Shown here: piece by piece, positions 1-11,813 of the stretch
How the letters are laid out: the number at the start of each line of letters is the position of its first letter
Position numbering within the stretch: the first letter of the stretch is position 1
DNA from: Phragmites australis
Lineage: Eukaryota > Streptophyta > Magnoliopsida > Poales > Poaceae
NCBI RefSeq assembly: GCF_958298935.1
Contig: NC_084925.1
Location: forward strand, 7,995,001-8,059,000
Direction of reading: 5' to 3'
Length of the DNA stretch: 64,000 bases
Notes under the pieces: model-generated
Database searches by the model: none
The model's input: the letters and a program-made list of their open reading frames with translations, nothing else
Told to the model about the DNA's origin: nothing
Made by a program: the position numbers and the translations under genes

Positions 1-678
1 GACAGGGTGCTCGCTCTCGACGCAGCGTACCCGCTGCCGCTACTCCCCGGCATGCTAGAGAAGTTCCCCAAGACCGTAGAGCCCACAAGGTGGTGGCCGA
101 GACGGCAGATGAAGAAGAAGCAGGTTCAGTCCAAGACCATCAATGGCGCCCGGCGAGGCGCCGTGTCCGAAAACGGCTGGACCCAAGAGCTGGAGAACGA
201 AATGCGGGGCATCGTGCGGGTGCTCAAGGCCAAGGACGAGCAAGAGTATGTGTCAAATGGCAAGCTGGCGCTGAGGCTCAACCGCGGCCTCGCCCTGGCC
301 GGCCCGGCTCTCGCGGGCACGGCAGCGCTCGCCACGGCGTTCATCGGTGCCGGTGAGGCGGGGGCATGGGCTTCCGGCGCGGTCGTCCTTAGCGGCGCGC
401 TGGCGGCGGCGGTGAACACGGTGGAGCACGGCGGGCAGGTGGGCATGGTGTTCGAGCTGTTCCGCAACGTCGCCGGGTTCTACCGCAAGATCCAGGAGGA
501 CATCGAGGCCAACCTCGAGGAGGCCGATGTCGAGCGGAGGGAGAACGGTGAGGTGTTCGAGACCAAGGTGGCGCTGCTGCTCGGCCGGAGCACATCGGAC
601 CTCAGGCAGTTCAGGGAGATGGCGTCGCCGTCGTTCAAGGACGAGGACATCAAGATTTTCGCTGGGAAACTGTTTTAG
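1..678 (+). CDS. F-box protein At4g22030-like, 3' part of gene (partial)
   Basis: The frame is open from base 1 (Asp-Arg-Val-Leu...) to a TAG stop at 676-678, giving 225 residues of C-terminal sequence; the start lies left of the window. The sequence resembles the C-terminal half of the plant family annotated 'probable F-box protein At4g22030': a YPLPLLPGMLEKFPKTVEP-type motif near residue 10, a basic linker, an Ala/Gly-rich hydrophobic stretch (about residues 95-140) that could form one or two membrane-like helices, then an acidic helical end finishing in DEDIKIFAGKLF. The F-box itself would be upstream and is not seen. Codon use is very GC-rich (Ala, Gly, Glu), as in many intron-poor grass genes, and no intron is needed here. 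The substrate and role of this family are not established, and the hydrophobic segment makes the F-box label uncertain. The family match is from memory. Confidence 0.8.
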   Translation, partial: DRVLALDAAYPLPLLPGMLEKFPKTVEPTRWWPRRQMKKKQVQSKTINGARRGAVSENGWTQELENEMRGIVRVLKAKDEQEYVSNGKLALRLNRGLALAGPALAGTAALATAFIGAGEAGAWASGAVVLSGALAAAVNTVEHGGQVGMVFELFRNVAGFYRKIQEDIEANLEEADVERRENGEVFETKVALLLGRSTSDLRQFREMASPSFKDEDIKIFAGKLF

Positions 679-1010
679 ATTTTGACCAAATCTAGTTGCA
701 CAGTGCTGAACTGTTCATATGTGTGTAGTGGTGTTGTTCTGTAGATGTAACCATGACAAACTAATTGGTTCTTTAGTTAACTACATATAAGAAAAGCTTT
801 GCCTATTATTGTTCCTAAAATTAATTCTATTTATGTCACCGAATATTTATAAAAGTGTGTATAGCTATAAGGTTGCTTAGAATTTGCAAATTCTTACGTC
901 ACCTATTCTAAACCTTTGGATTTAAAATCCAGTGGTATAGATTATCTCTCACTCCTACTTCTATCCTTAACACATCTCTAGGTTTTGCAAGATCTAAGGT
1001 GACTTAGGCT
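679..1010. other. 3' flank of the F-box-like gene
   Basis: This is the AT-rich presumed 3' UTR and downstream flank of the F-box-like gene. I see no open frame, RNA gene or clear repeat boundary here. Confidence 0.5.
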
Positions 1011-1017
1011 TTTCAGG

Positions 1018-1236
1018 CTTTCGGTTAGAGATAATGAATTATGATTTATAATCTGCAAGCTCAAAAAAATAGACTCTCATCACATACAGCTTGTCACAAT
1101 CCAGCAATTCGAGATCCATCAACTTTTGTAGATTGTATAATCCAGCTTTTTACCATTCAACTTCTTACAATCTACAACATACAGGTTATTTTTCACAATC
1201 TCTAGCTGAAACAAATAGGCTCTTATGCCCTATTTT
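1018..1236. repeat. MITE-like repeat (decayed), two similar ends
   Basis: This AT-rich stretch repeats variants of 'ACAATC' and 'TAATCCAGC' and carries two related end-like motifs in the same orientation, AGCTCAAAAAAATAGACTCT near 1060 and AGCTGAAACAAATAGGCTCT near 1212. The reverse complement, AGAGCCTATTTGTTTCAGCT, is a typical terminal sequence of small grass MITEs. The two copies suggest abutting or nested MITE ends. No target-site duplication could be fixed. Confidence 0.4.
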
Positions 1237-1375
1237 TTTTTATTTTGATTATGGATTGTAGCCCCAAAAGCAAAAAACAAAAAATAAACAGTCACAATAT
1301 AAAAGTTATTTCTCATAATACACAAGTCAAGTTGTACTACAAAATCTCACAATTCATAATCTGATAGGAAGGAAC
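1215..1375. repeat. MITE-like copy related to 38702-38905
   Basis: Motifs occur in the same order as in 38702-38905: 'CCCTATTTTTTTTTATTTTGATTATGGATTGTAG', a tract with AAAATAAACAGTCACA, then GTCAAGTTGTACTACAAAAT, 'CAATTCATAATCTGATAGGAA'-type sequence. It is a diverged copy of one short AT-rich dispersed family. The ends overlap the neighbouring MITE-like repeat, so boundaries are approximate. Confidence 0.45.
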
Positions 1376-3938
1376 TTCATGAACATAGATGTGTGATATA
1401 ATCATCTCATGATATAAACAAAAAGTTTCATGAACAAGTCACATACTTGACAATCAATATAAAAGATAGTTATTTTATAATAATATATTATTCAAAAGTA
1501 CATATATATAGACGTATGATATAGTTATTTTTATAATTATCTGTGAGACATATCACCTTCGATTATACCCTAAAAGCTACCTGAAATTGCAAGTGCCCTC
1601 CTAAAAGTATGTTTGTTGCCATATGATGTCTAACCTGTTTACTTGGAACTGCTAAACATCCTTAGCAGGATTTTGCATCGAGAGTATAATCACGGGGTGA
1701 TAAATGTAACAAATGCTTTTCTAGAGAGGTATTCGCAAACTTCAAGTGCCTTTTTAGAGATTATTTGTAATTTTCTCTTCTTGGAAATTGTCACATGTAC
1801 AAACGTGTTCGATCCTGCCGGAATGCTCCCTTGTTCTGGTTCGCTGCATCCATGGGCTAGCAATACTCTTGGCAACAAAGGAAGCCCATCCGGGCTAGTG
1901 CAACGATGGGCTTGGGCCGAACCTCTCAAGCACCTTATGTTCCATTCGAAACTAGGTGCCGTCATTGAGAACTCCGGCCCATTTGGATTTCTTGAATTCT
2001 TTGAAATCCGGCCCATTTGAAGTTAATGTTCCCAAATCTAAACAAGATGATGTCATACAGTGCGCGGAGTCAGTTATTAACATTGTTCTGCACTAGCTAA
2101 GTGCTAGTATGTGGTAACGAAAATATAAATATTGGATGTGATAATATTAAATATAAATTAAATGTATGGAGATATAGATGCGTTATGGGAGTATCACCGA
2201 ACGAATACGTTAGGAGCGATATCGTAGTTTGATTTCAAATGTAATATGAAAAAAGAGGAGATTATCACCTAATTTCCCTTCTAATTTATTCATTTGTTTT
2301 TATTTGTAAAATTGATTCTATATCCGTAGCCGGTAACAAAACGGTGAGACTAGATGACTAGGGTAAATGGCAAAAGTGAATAAATTATTCGAATTTTAAA
2401 AGGTATTAGATGGGAGAAGAATAAGGAAAAATATGATGCGAGAATCAACCTACGTTTTATATAGTAAAGATTTCCAAAATGTTTTACATATACCGATTTT
2501 TTTTAAAGTACACAAGTGCATAAACCCAAAATAGGTGCATATGAAATCCTAAGATCATAACATGCATTTCCAACGGCAACACCGTTGCAGAACAGAACAC
2601 GTAGTTTCTTGACAATGCAGGATGTTAAATTGCTCTGAGTTTGCAGTGCTATTGATTTTCGTACTATCTTTCTGCGTTGATTCGATCATATCATCCACAA
2701 CAACACGTGGAATATAATTTTCCATAGATTTATGCTGAATTCCTATGCTCCAAATAACGGGGAAGATAAACTGGTAGCTGGATCCACCGGGTACAGAAGA
2801 ACATGCATGCGCTCTGACTGTGTTGCCATCGTTGATGGCTAGAACTAGAAGCACTAGGCCAGATCTATCTCCTAGGGACAACAAATCACACTACCAAATC
2901 TTCAGTGGTCCACAAGAAATCCAGAACCGGGTCAGCCAACACTTGGAAACCATGAACACATGGCGTCACAAACATGGCGGCACAAGCAACAGGCTAACAA
3001 CCTTTCTGAAACAAGTACTAAAAATCATGAGCCTGCTACTGCACTCACGGTCGAGCAAGGAACCCAAAACTTTGCAGAAAGAGGCTGAGTCGATGTGGCA
3101 CCACTCGGCTGGAGTGATTAGGGAAAGGAACCGGCAACAGAAACGATTTATCACGCGTGCATCCAGTGGTTGCAATAGCACTTTCACAGAAGGAAGGGTC
3201 TGCAGATTGTGTGCATTCAGTGAGCCATCATCTCATGTGATACATTGCCTCTCATGTGATCCATCGCCATCATCTCATCTAATGTGCGCATTCAGTGAGG
3301 CATGGTAGCTATACATCATAAAAAAAAATATCTGACAATGGCCACACTGAAAGATACACAATATCAGGTTCCAACAGACAGGTTGAGGAATATATGTATT
3401 GGCAGCAGTGGCAGAATATTGTTAGGAAAACGTGGCACAATACGCAACCACTTAATTTAATAATTGTGCATATATGCTTACAACATGACAGAAATACAAG
3501 ACATGGCACCTGTCTGTATATGTATTCCTAGTAGTCCAAATCCAAAGTAGGCAAAGGAATCACATTCTGTGCATGTATGCCTTCGTTGAAAACCAGTATC
3601 TTAACAATGCCATCCTTTGTCTAAAAAATAATGCAACAGTCCTAACATAAGCTAGAAGCTTCAGACAGAACAGTGGCATAAAACTGTACACCTCATCTTC
3701 AGCTATTATTTCCTTTGATTTCTTTTGATAAACAATGTATGACAATTTACAGGTTTCAGGCAACAAATCAATGAATAGAACCACCCACCCAAGCTCCCCA
3801 ACCTAGCATCTTTCCTATATATACATGACAGTATAACAGGTATTTCACTTTACCCCCAAAAATTAAGACAGGCACCTCAGTACAACGAACCTTGGGTTAG
3901 CCTAAACTCTCACCCTGCACCACCCTTATTCACTTCTG
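1376..3938. other. Intergenic DNA and NDL 3' flank; no supported gene
   Basis: The tract is mostly AT-rich. The part from about 3550 to 3938 is probably the 3' UTR of the NDL gene, which is transcribed leftward. Overlapping open frames at 2555-2884 (-) and 2820-3308 (+) have no recognisable domain, biased composition and no splice-consistent extension. A short imperfect duplication around GCATTCAGTGAG occurs at about 3217 and 3287. I see no RNA gene. Confidence 0.5.
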
Positions 3939-6900
3939 CTACACTTCAAGCCTGACTCGCGTCTTGATTGGCTTTAGCTTCACTCCCATGCTCTCAGGCG
4001 ACAGGAGCTCCGGCGATATACAGAATGGGCTGAGGGGGCTGCGCGGGCTGCAGTCAAGCTGGCTCGGCCTGTACAGACCATATCCCATGAAAAAGTACTC
4101 CATTGGTATAAGCATTGCATGTGGTTGCTCCTCGGTTACGAGTGACCCACATGCTTGGACCTGCAACACATGCCAAACACTAATAATTTAGATGTTGGAG
4201 AGCCTTGAGGTCCAGGTACACATGCAGATGATTGTTACCTCAATTAGAGCACAATATCTCCTATCGAGCTTCGATGTCATGTGAACAGCCTCAGTGTGGA
4301 ACTGAGAATTCTCACCGACAAAAATCAGGGTTCTACACTGCAGCTGCTTCAGCTGTTCTGTCAAGTCATATCTCCTGGAAAATCATTTAGAAGCACTTAA
4401 GGATTGTTTCTCGGTATGGCATAAGTTGCCACTGCAAATGTTGAAATAAACAAGTGTGAGATGTGTACATACTCATTCATTGTCTGCACAAAGCGCCATA
4501 CATTCATGCTCTGCCGCTGATCTAGCAACTACAAGATGTAAGAGAATAAATTAACATTTAATATACTCAAAGAAAACAGAATAATTAATAAGGGGAAAAG
4601 TTTTGCGGCACTTACGCTTCTACAAGCCTGCGCTATGTCTGATTCAGGTAACTCAGAGCATCCTCGCACTTCCTAAAGATTAGAAGATACCATAAGAACA
4701 CGTTCAAGAACAACCAAGGAAATGCCACATGGATAAAATCAAACTAACTGTATCTACCTTGCTGAAGTACCGCTGAAGTAGGCACTCCTTCACCAACCCA
4801 CACATCCCATAATAATACAGCAAATTGGACATCACCTGAGAATATGACTATATTAGTGCAGTCCTGTGGTTTCCATAAATATGTAAATCGGGCATTTAGC
4901 CATTTGCAGCGAAGTTACCTTACTGTATAACCATTCAGTCCAGTTGGGAGATTTACATAGAGGTGAAACAAGGATAAGACCTAGTACACGCTCCCTATAC
5001 TTTGCCTGCAACAAAGAAAACATAATTCAATAAAAAGGTTTTTATGGATAAGCAATAAATAACACACTGGTTTTGAAGAAATACATACCGCAAACAGAGT
5101 TAGAATGTAAGCACCTGCAGTGACACCAAAGCACATGACGGAGCCTAATCTGAAAAGAGCAAATTAAACCAGACAACACAAGATTAGTCATTTGTAAATT
5201 TTCAAATTTATGGCATGATCTGATAGAGGATTACCCAAAGAAATCAAGGACATCTGCAACCTGATCTGCCAAGTCATCAACAGATGGTATAGGAGCATTT
5301 GGTGAAATTGGAGCAGCTCCTAACTGCATGATTCTCACAATATGAATGAAAAAGCACAAATGGGGCAATAGAAGTACGAATGGCTGCATCACATTGAAGC
5401 CAAATGCAAGTTTTAGTTTTGATACTAAATTGCAAACCACTGACCTCATGTCCTGGGGGGCTGATATGGTAAATGCAAAAATTGTGAAGCAGCAGCGAAG
5501 CAGCTTCAGGACAGAATAACAATCCTTGGAAGCAAGACATATCTAACAAGTAATAACAGGGAGGGAAGTGAATATTTACAAATTGCTGGAATAATTTGCA
5601 TGGAAAGTAGTATACTTTAAAATAGTAGGTCGTACTTACGATTTAAAGCAATATCTGGATAAGTAACAAAAGCAGGCTTGTCATGGTCACCATACACTGC
5701 AACAGATACAGATCCATGATTCGTTTGTATATGATGTTCCTGAAGAAACAAGAGGAAAGAAACAGTCAAAATAACAAGGGGAAGAAGATAGGGAGAATAT
5801 TTATGCCTAAAGAAAATCTCATCCAGCAGGAAAATTGAGCTTTGCACGTTGCAGTTTACACCACAATCAAAAGGCAACAATTTTACAGTTGCAGGCATGC
5901 ATCTGCTGATTCTGGCAAAAGATGTGAACAACTGAACACATATACCACAAGGTCCGTGTTTTCCCACCCACAAGTTCAGTGGATTAAGTATTGTATCTAG
6001 TTTTATGTTAAATAGGAACTCTGATTGGTAAGTCAGCTAAGAACAAAGCATTACTGTTAAAGTGAAGCACCATCACAAATAGCCTATAATAACTAACAAA
6101 CAAAATGGATGTTTTTTTTAAAAAAAAAACAATAACCATGGAATGAAGGGGATATTTTAGGGCTACCACTCCAGAAACCAACATCATGGTTGGATCCTGA
6201 GCCAAATGTATTTCCTTGTAGCATGAAGAGAAACAACCTTGAAATCATAATAGTTTTTAATACTTCTACTAAGCAAGAAAGTGATAAAAAAAAATCCACT
6301 AAAGCAAGGTCAAGCTGGCCAATGTCCAGCAGATGCTGCATCTGAATTAAGACTATATCAAATCAACTATTGTTTGAGGCTAGCGAACGCACCATATGGC
6401 AGTCAAATGGAGACGTGGTTGTAGATTATCCCAGAAGTGTATCAATTGAAGTAAACCTATTTAAATTAGCATAATGCCTAACACCCATACAAAGAGAAAT
6501 GGTCCTTTAAACTCGGTCATACACTTTATGTGTCCATGCTACAACTAAGCTGTCAGCGGTCCTCGTGGCACAGCCCAGAAACACCCATACAAAGAGAAAT
6601 GGTCCTTTAAACTCGGTCAAGAAAGAAATTAGGTGACTATCTCTAATATTTCTTTCAGGGGAGAAAAGCTAGCAGTCCTCCCCTGACGCTTGAAGGAAAG
6701 GATTTCTCCAAAATGACGCAAAGGTGATGACTTCATGATTGAAGGATTCTTGTTTTCTGCATATAATACTTAAAGCTGACAAGATGCTAGCCAAAAGAAA
6801 AGGGGAACAATAGTTCCATTATGATGTAGTGGCGCTAAGGTGATGGTCCCACAACCATTGCTTGTAGGCAAAGGGAAGTAATACAGAACATAAAACGAAC

Positions 6901-8402
6901 CACGGATGATCCCTCCACCATTACACAAGCAATAGCCATAACTACACTTATCAAGAAACGAATAGGCCAAGGCCAACACAAATCATACCATTGAAGAGCG
7001 ATTACCACATAAATATTGTACAGATGAATTGTTTGACTGCCAGCTCAGAGCATACCATTGAAAATTAAAGAAATTCACATGAAGGGACTTGTAAACTACA
7101 CGAATATTTTCACCCGTTTACTCAGACATTAGTCCACAGTCAAACAGGAACATTTGTCCAAACTGCATGAAGGTTCCACAGGCCAAATAAGTTGCATGGA
7201 AACATCTAAAATTAACCGGCAGCAAAACAATAGCACGCCCCTTTTTAAGAAATAAGTGTCAAGAGCTTCCAATTTCCAAAAGCTCTGGGGCATACGTCGA
7301 ATAAGGAATTTCTACAGCCAAATACTCCATGGAAACTTATGCTCGTGAGGACCAAACGAGACTAACCAAGCAGATAAAGAACTAGACAATTTAAGAACCT
7401 CTGATTAAACAAGTGCTACAAGAAAGGCGGCGGTTAGGACACCAGAGCAGTACGCAAGTCAGAATCTTTGGTGCTAAAATTGCGTGATTAGATTTAAGGG
7501 AATAGACACGCACAATATAGGCAATTGGTGAGCTAGATTACGTCAATAACTAGCCTGGGATTCATATCGTGGGACACTGCTAGTACGAGGCACACTGTGG
7601 GACAGAAGGTAGGCGAGGGGGCGTTAATGCCGGCATACTGCTCTGGTGTGCATGATTCTTAGAGCATCGTCAGCGACGTCAAGGGATCCTCGTCCGGTTG
7701 GGCGAGGGCCAAATGACCAGGCAGGAACCGTGAGCTCCAGGGAAAATTAAAACTTTTTTTTACATGGAAGGGCGTACGTAGGCACTAGGCAGACGACGCC
7801 GGCAGGAGACGCGGCGGCGAGAAAGCCACCATCTCGCAGCTAATAGAAGGCTACTTCTTCAGCAGCCGACGAAATGCAGCATCAAGAATCGCAGGTTGCA
7901 AGAGCAAGTGGTAGAAACAACATACGGCGTGAGTGTGGGAACCTGTTGTTTTATTGGGCGAAAAGAAAACACAGAACGAAACATGGAGATGAACTATATT
8001 TGGATTGGACTCGCCAATCTGACTGAAGTCGTTCGTAATCGGACTTCATAATCCGAGTAAGATTAGGGGGAGAAAAAATTCGAACCCATGAGCAAGAACA
8101 TAACAAACCAACAACTTAACTGACCAAATGTTGCGACAGAAACGCAAAAGCAATGCAACCAAAATCTGACCAAGGCCGAAAAATTTCAAGAACACAATCT
8201 CCTCTCCCCCAAAACCACCCCTAAATACGACCAAGCTGGCATCTTTTCACCATCCCCAAACCCAACGCGAGCAAGAACAGGCAAAAGACCCCCCAGAGAG
8301 CGCAGAAATAGCCAAGAAAGAAGAGGGAGCTAGCCGGACCTTGCCGCCGAAGGAGATGCGCTCGACGTCGATCGACACGACGGAGCCGCCGGAGTCCCCC
8401 AT
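3939..8402 (-). CDS. NDL: NDR/NDL family protein (N-MYC downregulated-like; SF21-like), complete, 11 exons
   Basis: Exons on the minus strand are 8402-8340, 5739-5640, 5542-5445, 5323-5235, 5149-5089, 5005-4919, 4835-4758, 4672-4616, 4528-4473, 4374-4239 and 4160-3939. All junctions are GT-AG, phases agree, and the joined frame is 348 aa, close to the roughly 346 aa of Arabidopsis NDL1. The protein opens [16 protein letters not shown] and contains [37 protein letters not shown] and YHISPPGHE (the N-terminal alpha/beta-hydrolase-like core). It ends with the hallmark [20 protein letters not shown] and [23 protein letters not shown] proteins have an alpha/beta-hydrolase fold but are considered non-enzymatic. 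Plant NDLs bind the G-protein beta subunit and affect auxin transport and root growth (family knowledge). The start was chosen at 8402 because it opens the conserved N-terminus. Intron 1 is about 2.6 kb. Confidence 0.95.
5740..8339 (-). other. NDL intron 1 (2.6 kb)
   Basis: This long first intron begins with a GT donor at 8339-8338 and ends with a CAG acceptor at 5742-5740. It is AT-rich with a GC-richer part near 7560-7830, possibly first-intron regulatory sequence. It carries a perfect 39-bp direct repeat (6481-6519 and 6581-6619). I see no gene or transposase relic in it. Confidence 0.75.
6481..6619. repeat. Perfect 39-bp direct repeat with 100-bp spacing
   Basis: The 39 bases starting ACACCCATACAAAGAGAAAT and ending AAACTCGGTCA occur at 6481-6519 and again, identical, at 6581-6619, exactly 100 bp apart. 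The 61 bp between them (with CTGTCAGCGG) is unrelated. Perfect identity in an otherwise drifting intron points to a recent local duplication. Confidence 0.9.
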
Positions 8403-9715
8403 CCCCGCCGCCCCCCTAATGGCCTGGCCCGGCCTGTCCGCCCCCTCCTCCTCCCTATAAATTGCCTCGTGCGGCCCTTCTCTTCCTCTCTCTACCCCGC
8501 CGTCTTCGCCTGCGTTGGCGTCGCTTATAAACGAAGGAGAAGCAGGCGCGCGCTTTCTTTGTCCTCGGTGTTTCCCCTCTTGTCTCCCCTTCCCTTTGGG
8601 GCTGGCTGATAGCTTCCTCCTCCTATATTCGCTCCACCATTCCTGCAAATTAGCCCCCCGTTATATATTGATTACTCGCTCCTTTTGGCATATCAGTGAT
8701 ATCGTTCCGAGGGTAAAACAGTCTACTGTATGACTAGCTACTCACTAAATTCTATAATACTATCCGTCTATATTTCTATAAAATACATTATAATATATCT
8801 TATCAATTTTTATTATTCATTCAAGTTAATCAAATAGTCACAGTATAAAATTAAATCACAATTCTTATTAAAAAATATATTTAATCTCTTATTATTTATC
8901 TTTTATACATAAATATTTAATTTTTATTTTTTATATATTGGTCATCAGATTTCTCGATTGGTAGAGATTCGAGTCCACTTACCCCACGGTGGATCCATAC
9001 CAGCAAAATGATGCTACAAAAATAAATATGTGCGTGATCTAAACTAGTTCAGCTGTAAAATGAACTCTGTTTGTCGCAGTATCCTGGTAACATCATTGCT
9101 ATTTGGCTCGGTATAATATTTGGTCCAATCACCCGGGATCAGCGGGGAGATTGTTGGCTAAAACAAGCCTTAAACGCTGTATCGCAATTGATGAATACTC
9201 TAGGGGCCCAAGTGTAAATTTGCACGGCGAGGTCGGGAGGAGGGCCAGGAGGCACCGCGGAGAGATCTTTGACCGCTCGCGGGAGTCTCGTCTCGTCTCC
9301 GGTCGCCGTGATCGCGGAGAGATTTCTGACCGTTGGGACCCGAGCCGAGCCACTGACCAGTGGGACCGCACCCCACCGACCCTACATGTCACTGAAAGAC
9401 CGCGTGCGACAACTCTCGCGTCTCCACGGCGGGCCCACCAGACGACCGCTCGCTTAGGTGTCCGTTCGGAACACGTGGCGATCTTCCATTCGCCGTTACA
9501 CGTTTCCCGATCCCACCCCAAACCGTCGGTGGGAGGAGCAGCTGCAGCGACACGTGGGGCACACGCTACCTGCGATGGGTCCCGCTTGTCTGATGTACGC
9601 GTGGCTGGTTTGGCTCCCGGGCCCACCGCATGTTGCGGGTGCGTTTATTGCGTGGAAATGTGGGTTGGATTGGTAGGGCAAAACCGTGATTTATTGGTTG
9701 TGCGTGGGTAAATAA
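8403..9715. promoter_or_regulatory. NDL upstream region with a GC-rich G-box/site-II-rich island
   Basis: 8403 to about 8650 is GC- and CT-rich and is the likely 5' UTR and proximal promoter of NDL (read leftward). 8735-8940 is very AT-rich. 9200-9690 is a sharp GC-rich island with two CACGTG G-box cores (9472-9477 and 9551-9556) and two GGGCCCAC motifs (near 9431 and 9619-9626) of the kind bound by TCP factors in grass promoters. The open frames across the island, on both strands, are compositional and match no family. It could be distal NDL promoter or the orphaned promoter of a lost or unseen rightward gene. Confidence 0.45.
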
Positions 9716-10599
9716 GAGCAACTCCAATCCAACACTTATCTGGTTTGTTATCCTATTTTTTATGAATATGTATAAAAAAATAATCACTAACCGGTTCGCT
9801 ACTGAGGTTGTTATTTTTAAGCCTCCTTATCCTTTAGCTTCGGTTGTCACATCTAGTGAAGGACATATTCACGTTTTTATCTCATCCTTTTTCTTTTTTT
9901 TATTTGTGATACTCGATTTGAGGTAGGCTCATCAGATCCGTTCAGACTTACCAGATCTAAGAGGAAGAGTCGTACCGAAAGGGGAGTTCGACGGCCGCTA
10001 CGCTCGTGTCGCACTTAGCCCCGTGCTCGCTCGTCGTCGCTCTTGCGCTCACACCGCGGCCCTCCCCGCTCTCGGCTTCCCATGCCGTTAGACCGCCTAC
10101 GCTCGTCTGGCTGCTAGCTTTCTCCATCCGAACGCACGCACCAGCTAGCTTCCACCGTCTGGCTCGGTCTGAAAGCACGTACAAGAATCTGATGGCTAGA
10201 AGTTATAAAAATAGAATTTTTTTGAAGAATTTTAATTAAATATTAGCTCAGAATTTTTGGATCAAACCAATTAAATGGATTGCTAGTAAGCTCTAGTTTG
10301 CTCATAAAAATATTTATAATTTTTAGACCATTCTTATACTTAAAAAAATCAAAAATTAAATGAAAAACATAGACTTACGTACATAACACATAGCTAGCTA
10401 GCTTTCTGTTCCGATCGACGTGATTTAATGGACCAGTCCAAATGTTTACATAGCGGATAGCGAGTCAAACATACCATTTATTTTTGTCGAGCAAGCGAGT
10501 CAAATAGACTAGAATTATGCATATCTAAAATTATGACCGTTGATGATATAATTAACTTCTGGAGCTTTCACTTCGGCTAGCTTTGTAAAAAGATACGAA

Positions 10600-10835
10600 T
10601 GGTGAAGAATATTGATGTCATTGTGAGACCCCAGTAAACAAAAAAAGCATACTAAATCTAAAGATCTTTTAAAGCAACAGTTTCTAGAATAATGGTAGGC
10701 TCATACACATGACCAGTATACTGACCTTGCCATATTGCAAGGTAGTTTTTCCACTTCCAATATATATAATCTATGCTTCCAAGCATTCCAGGAAAACCTC
10801 TTCGCTATCCAAGCCTTCGGAGATGAGTACCTCAG
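10600..10835 (-). pseudogene. Pong-like transposase remnant
   Basis: Reading leftward from about 10820 gives GFPGMLGSIDYIYWKWKN, then WQGQYTGHVYEPTIILE and, after two in-frame stops, a decayed version of the motif that precedes the catalytic core. The match to Pong-type transposases (SID..HW.WKNCP, WQGQY.GH, ILEAVA) is from memory. The first catalytic Asp region is kept but the frame is broken several times. The remainder of the gene is not recognisable. Confidence 0.7.
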
Positions 10836-11519
10836 ATGCTATTGGAGACCTCAGTTAATCATCTCTGAAGGCTTCAATAATAATTTTAACAAACCTTCTA
10901 AGACTCCTATAACATTACTTCTGCTAATATGAATATACTAATCAATAAAAACTGTTGGTACTTCATAACTTATCATCATGTATGCTACAGTAATCTTCTA
11001 CAAACAAGATAACTCAAGGCGTCCATATGCATCTCTTTTTTACACAAAATAATTATTATGTTTCTCTACATCTTATACTATACAAAGAAACAAAGAACGA
11101 GTCATTAAACCTGAGCGAAAACAAAACAGAATGAGAAAACATGCACAGAGAAATAAGATGAACAGAGAATATGAAAAAAAAAAGACTAGTTGCGAACCTG
11201 TGCCGAAAGAAAGATGGCTCGTAGGTCGGATTATTTGAAAAATAGTCGTTGTACAATCTTCAATGTCCGTCTTCTCTGTTGTGATGGATATACTAACGTC
11301 TGGGTACAGAACCGCCCCATCATAGAGAATTCATAGTATGGTATTAAGTGTGTGATTGGTGTAATATGGCAAGGATGAGTTTGTCATCGTCGTCGCCGTC
11401 GTCATCATCTAATGACGACGACAAATTTAAGAGAGAGCGGTGACTCATTTCAGACAGATAACGAACAACAAGGTCAATGACTTGGTGTAGAAATCAGTGA
11501 ATAGGCATGCATATATAGA

Positions 11520-11640
11520 TGTGAAAAATATAGCCGTTGGAATGTAGTTATTAGAAATGTAGTCGTTAGAAATATATTCCTTGAAAATGTAACTGTTAAA
11601 AATATAGCCGTCGAAAATAACACTATTTAAATATGAAACG
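11520..11640. repeat. Imperfect tandem repeat of an AATGTAGTCGTTAGAA-like unit
   Basis: About six degenerate copies of a 16-20 bp unit follow each other: ATATAGCCGTTGG, AATGTAGTTATTAGAA, AATGTAGTCGTTAGAA, ATATATTCCTTGAAA, ATGTAACTGTTAAAA, ATATAGCCGTCGAAAA. They lie about 170 bp inside the right end of the Pong-like element and may be former subterminal transposase-binding repeats. Confidence 0.65.
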
Positions 11641-11813
11641 ATTATTTGTTAGTTACAAGATATTAGTAAACTAGAGATAAGTGGATTATAGGGAGGCAAA
11701 TTTAGGAAATTAGTTGAAGCGTGCTAAAAAGTAAGGAAAGAAATCTAAATAGGAAATTCTCTATTCAAGGGAATAGAGAACCAGAAATAGGGAATGGGTT
11801 AGAGTTGCTCTAA

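Larger units (their letters stand above)
9716..11810. mobile_element. Degenerate Pong-like (PIF/Harbinger superfamily) element, about 2.1 kb
   Basis: The ends are imperfect inverted repeats: the left end reads GAGCAACTCCAATCC and the reverse complement of the right end reads GAGCAACTCTAACCC. Both sides are flanked by TAA (9713-9715 and 11811-11813), the 3-bp target duplication typical of PIF/Harbinger. Inside, on the minus strand near 10604-10830, is a broken transposase stretch with residues such as FPGMLGSIDYIYWKWKN, WQGQYTG and PTIILE, which I recognise as the Pong-type DDE region. It contains stops and substitutions. An AT-rich stretch at 11520-11635 repeats variants of ATATAGCCGTTGG and AATGTAGTCGTTAGAA. 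The element has no intact gene and cannot encode its own transposition. Confidence 0.8.

Noticed and set aside
2820..3308. 162-codon plus frame
   Set aside because: No recognisable domain and mixed composition; it lies in the NDL 3' flank. Not enough support for a gene.
9103..9711. 202-codon plus frame and 165-codon minus frame in the GC-rich island
   Set aside because: Both strands are open because of GC-rich composition. No family match and no splice context.
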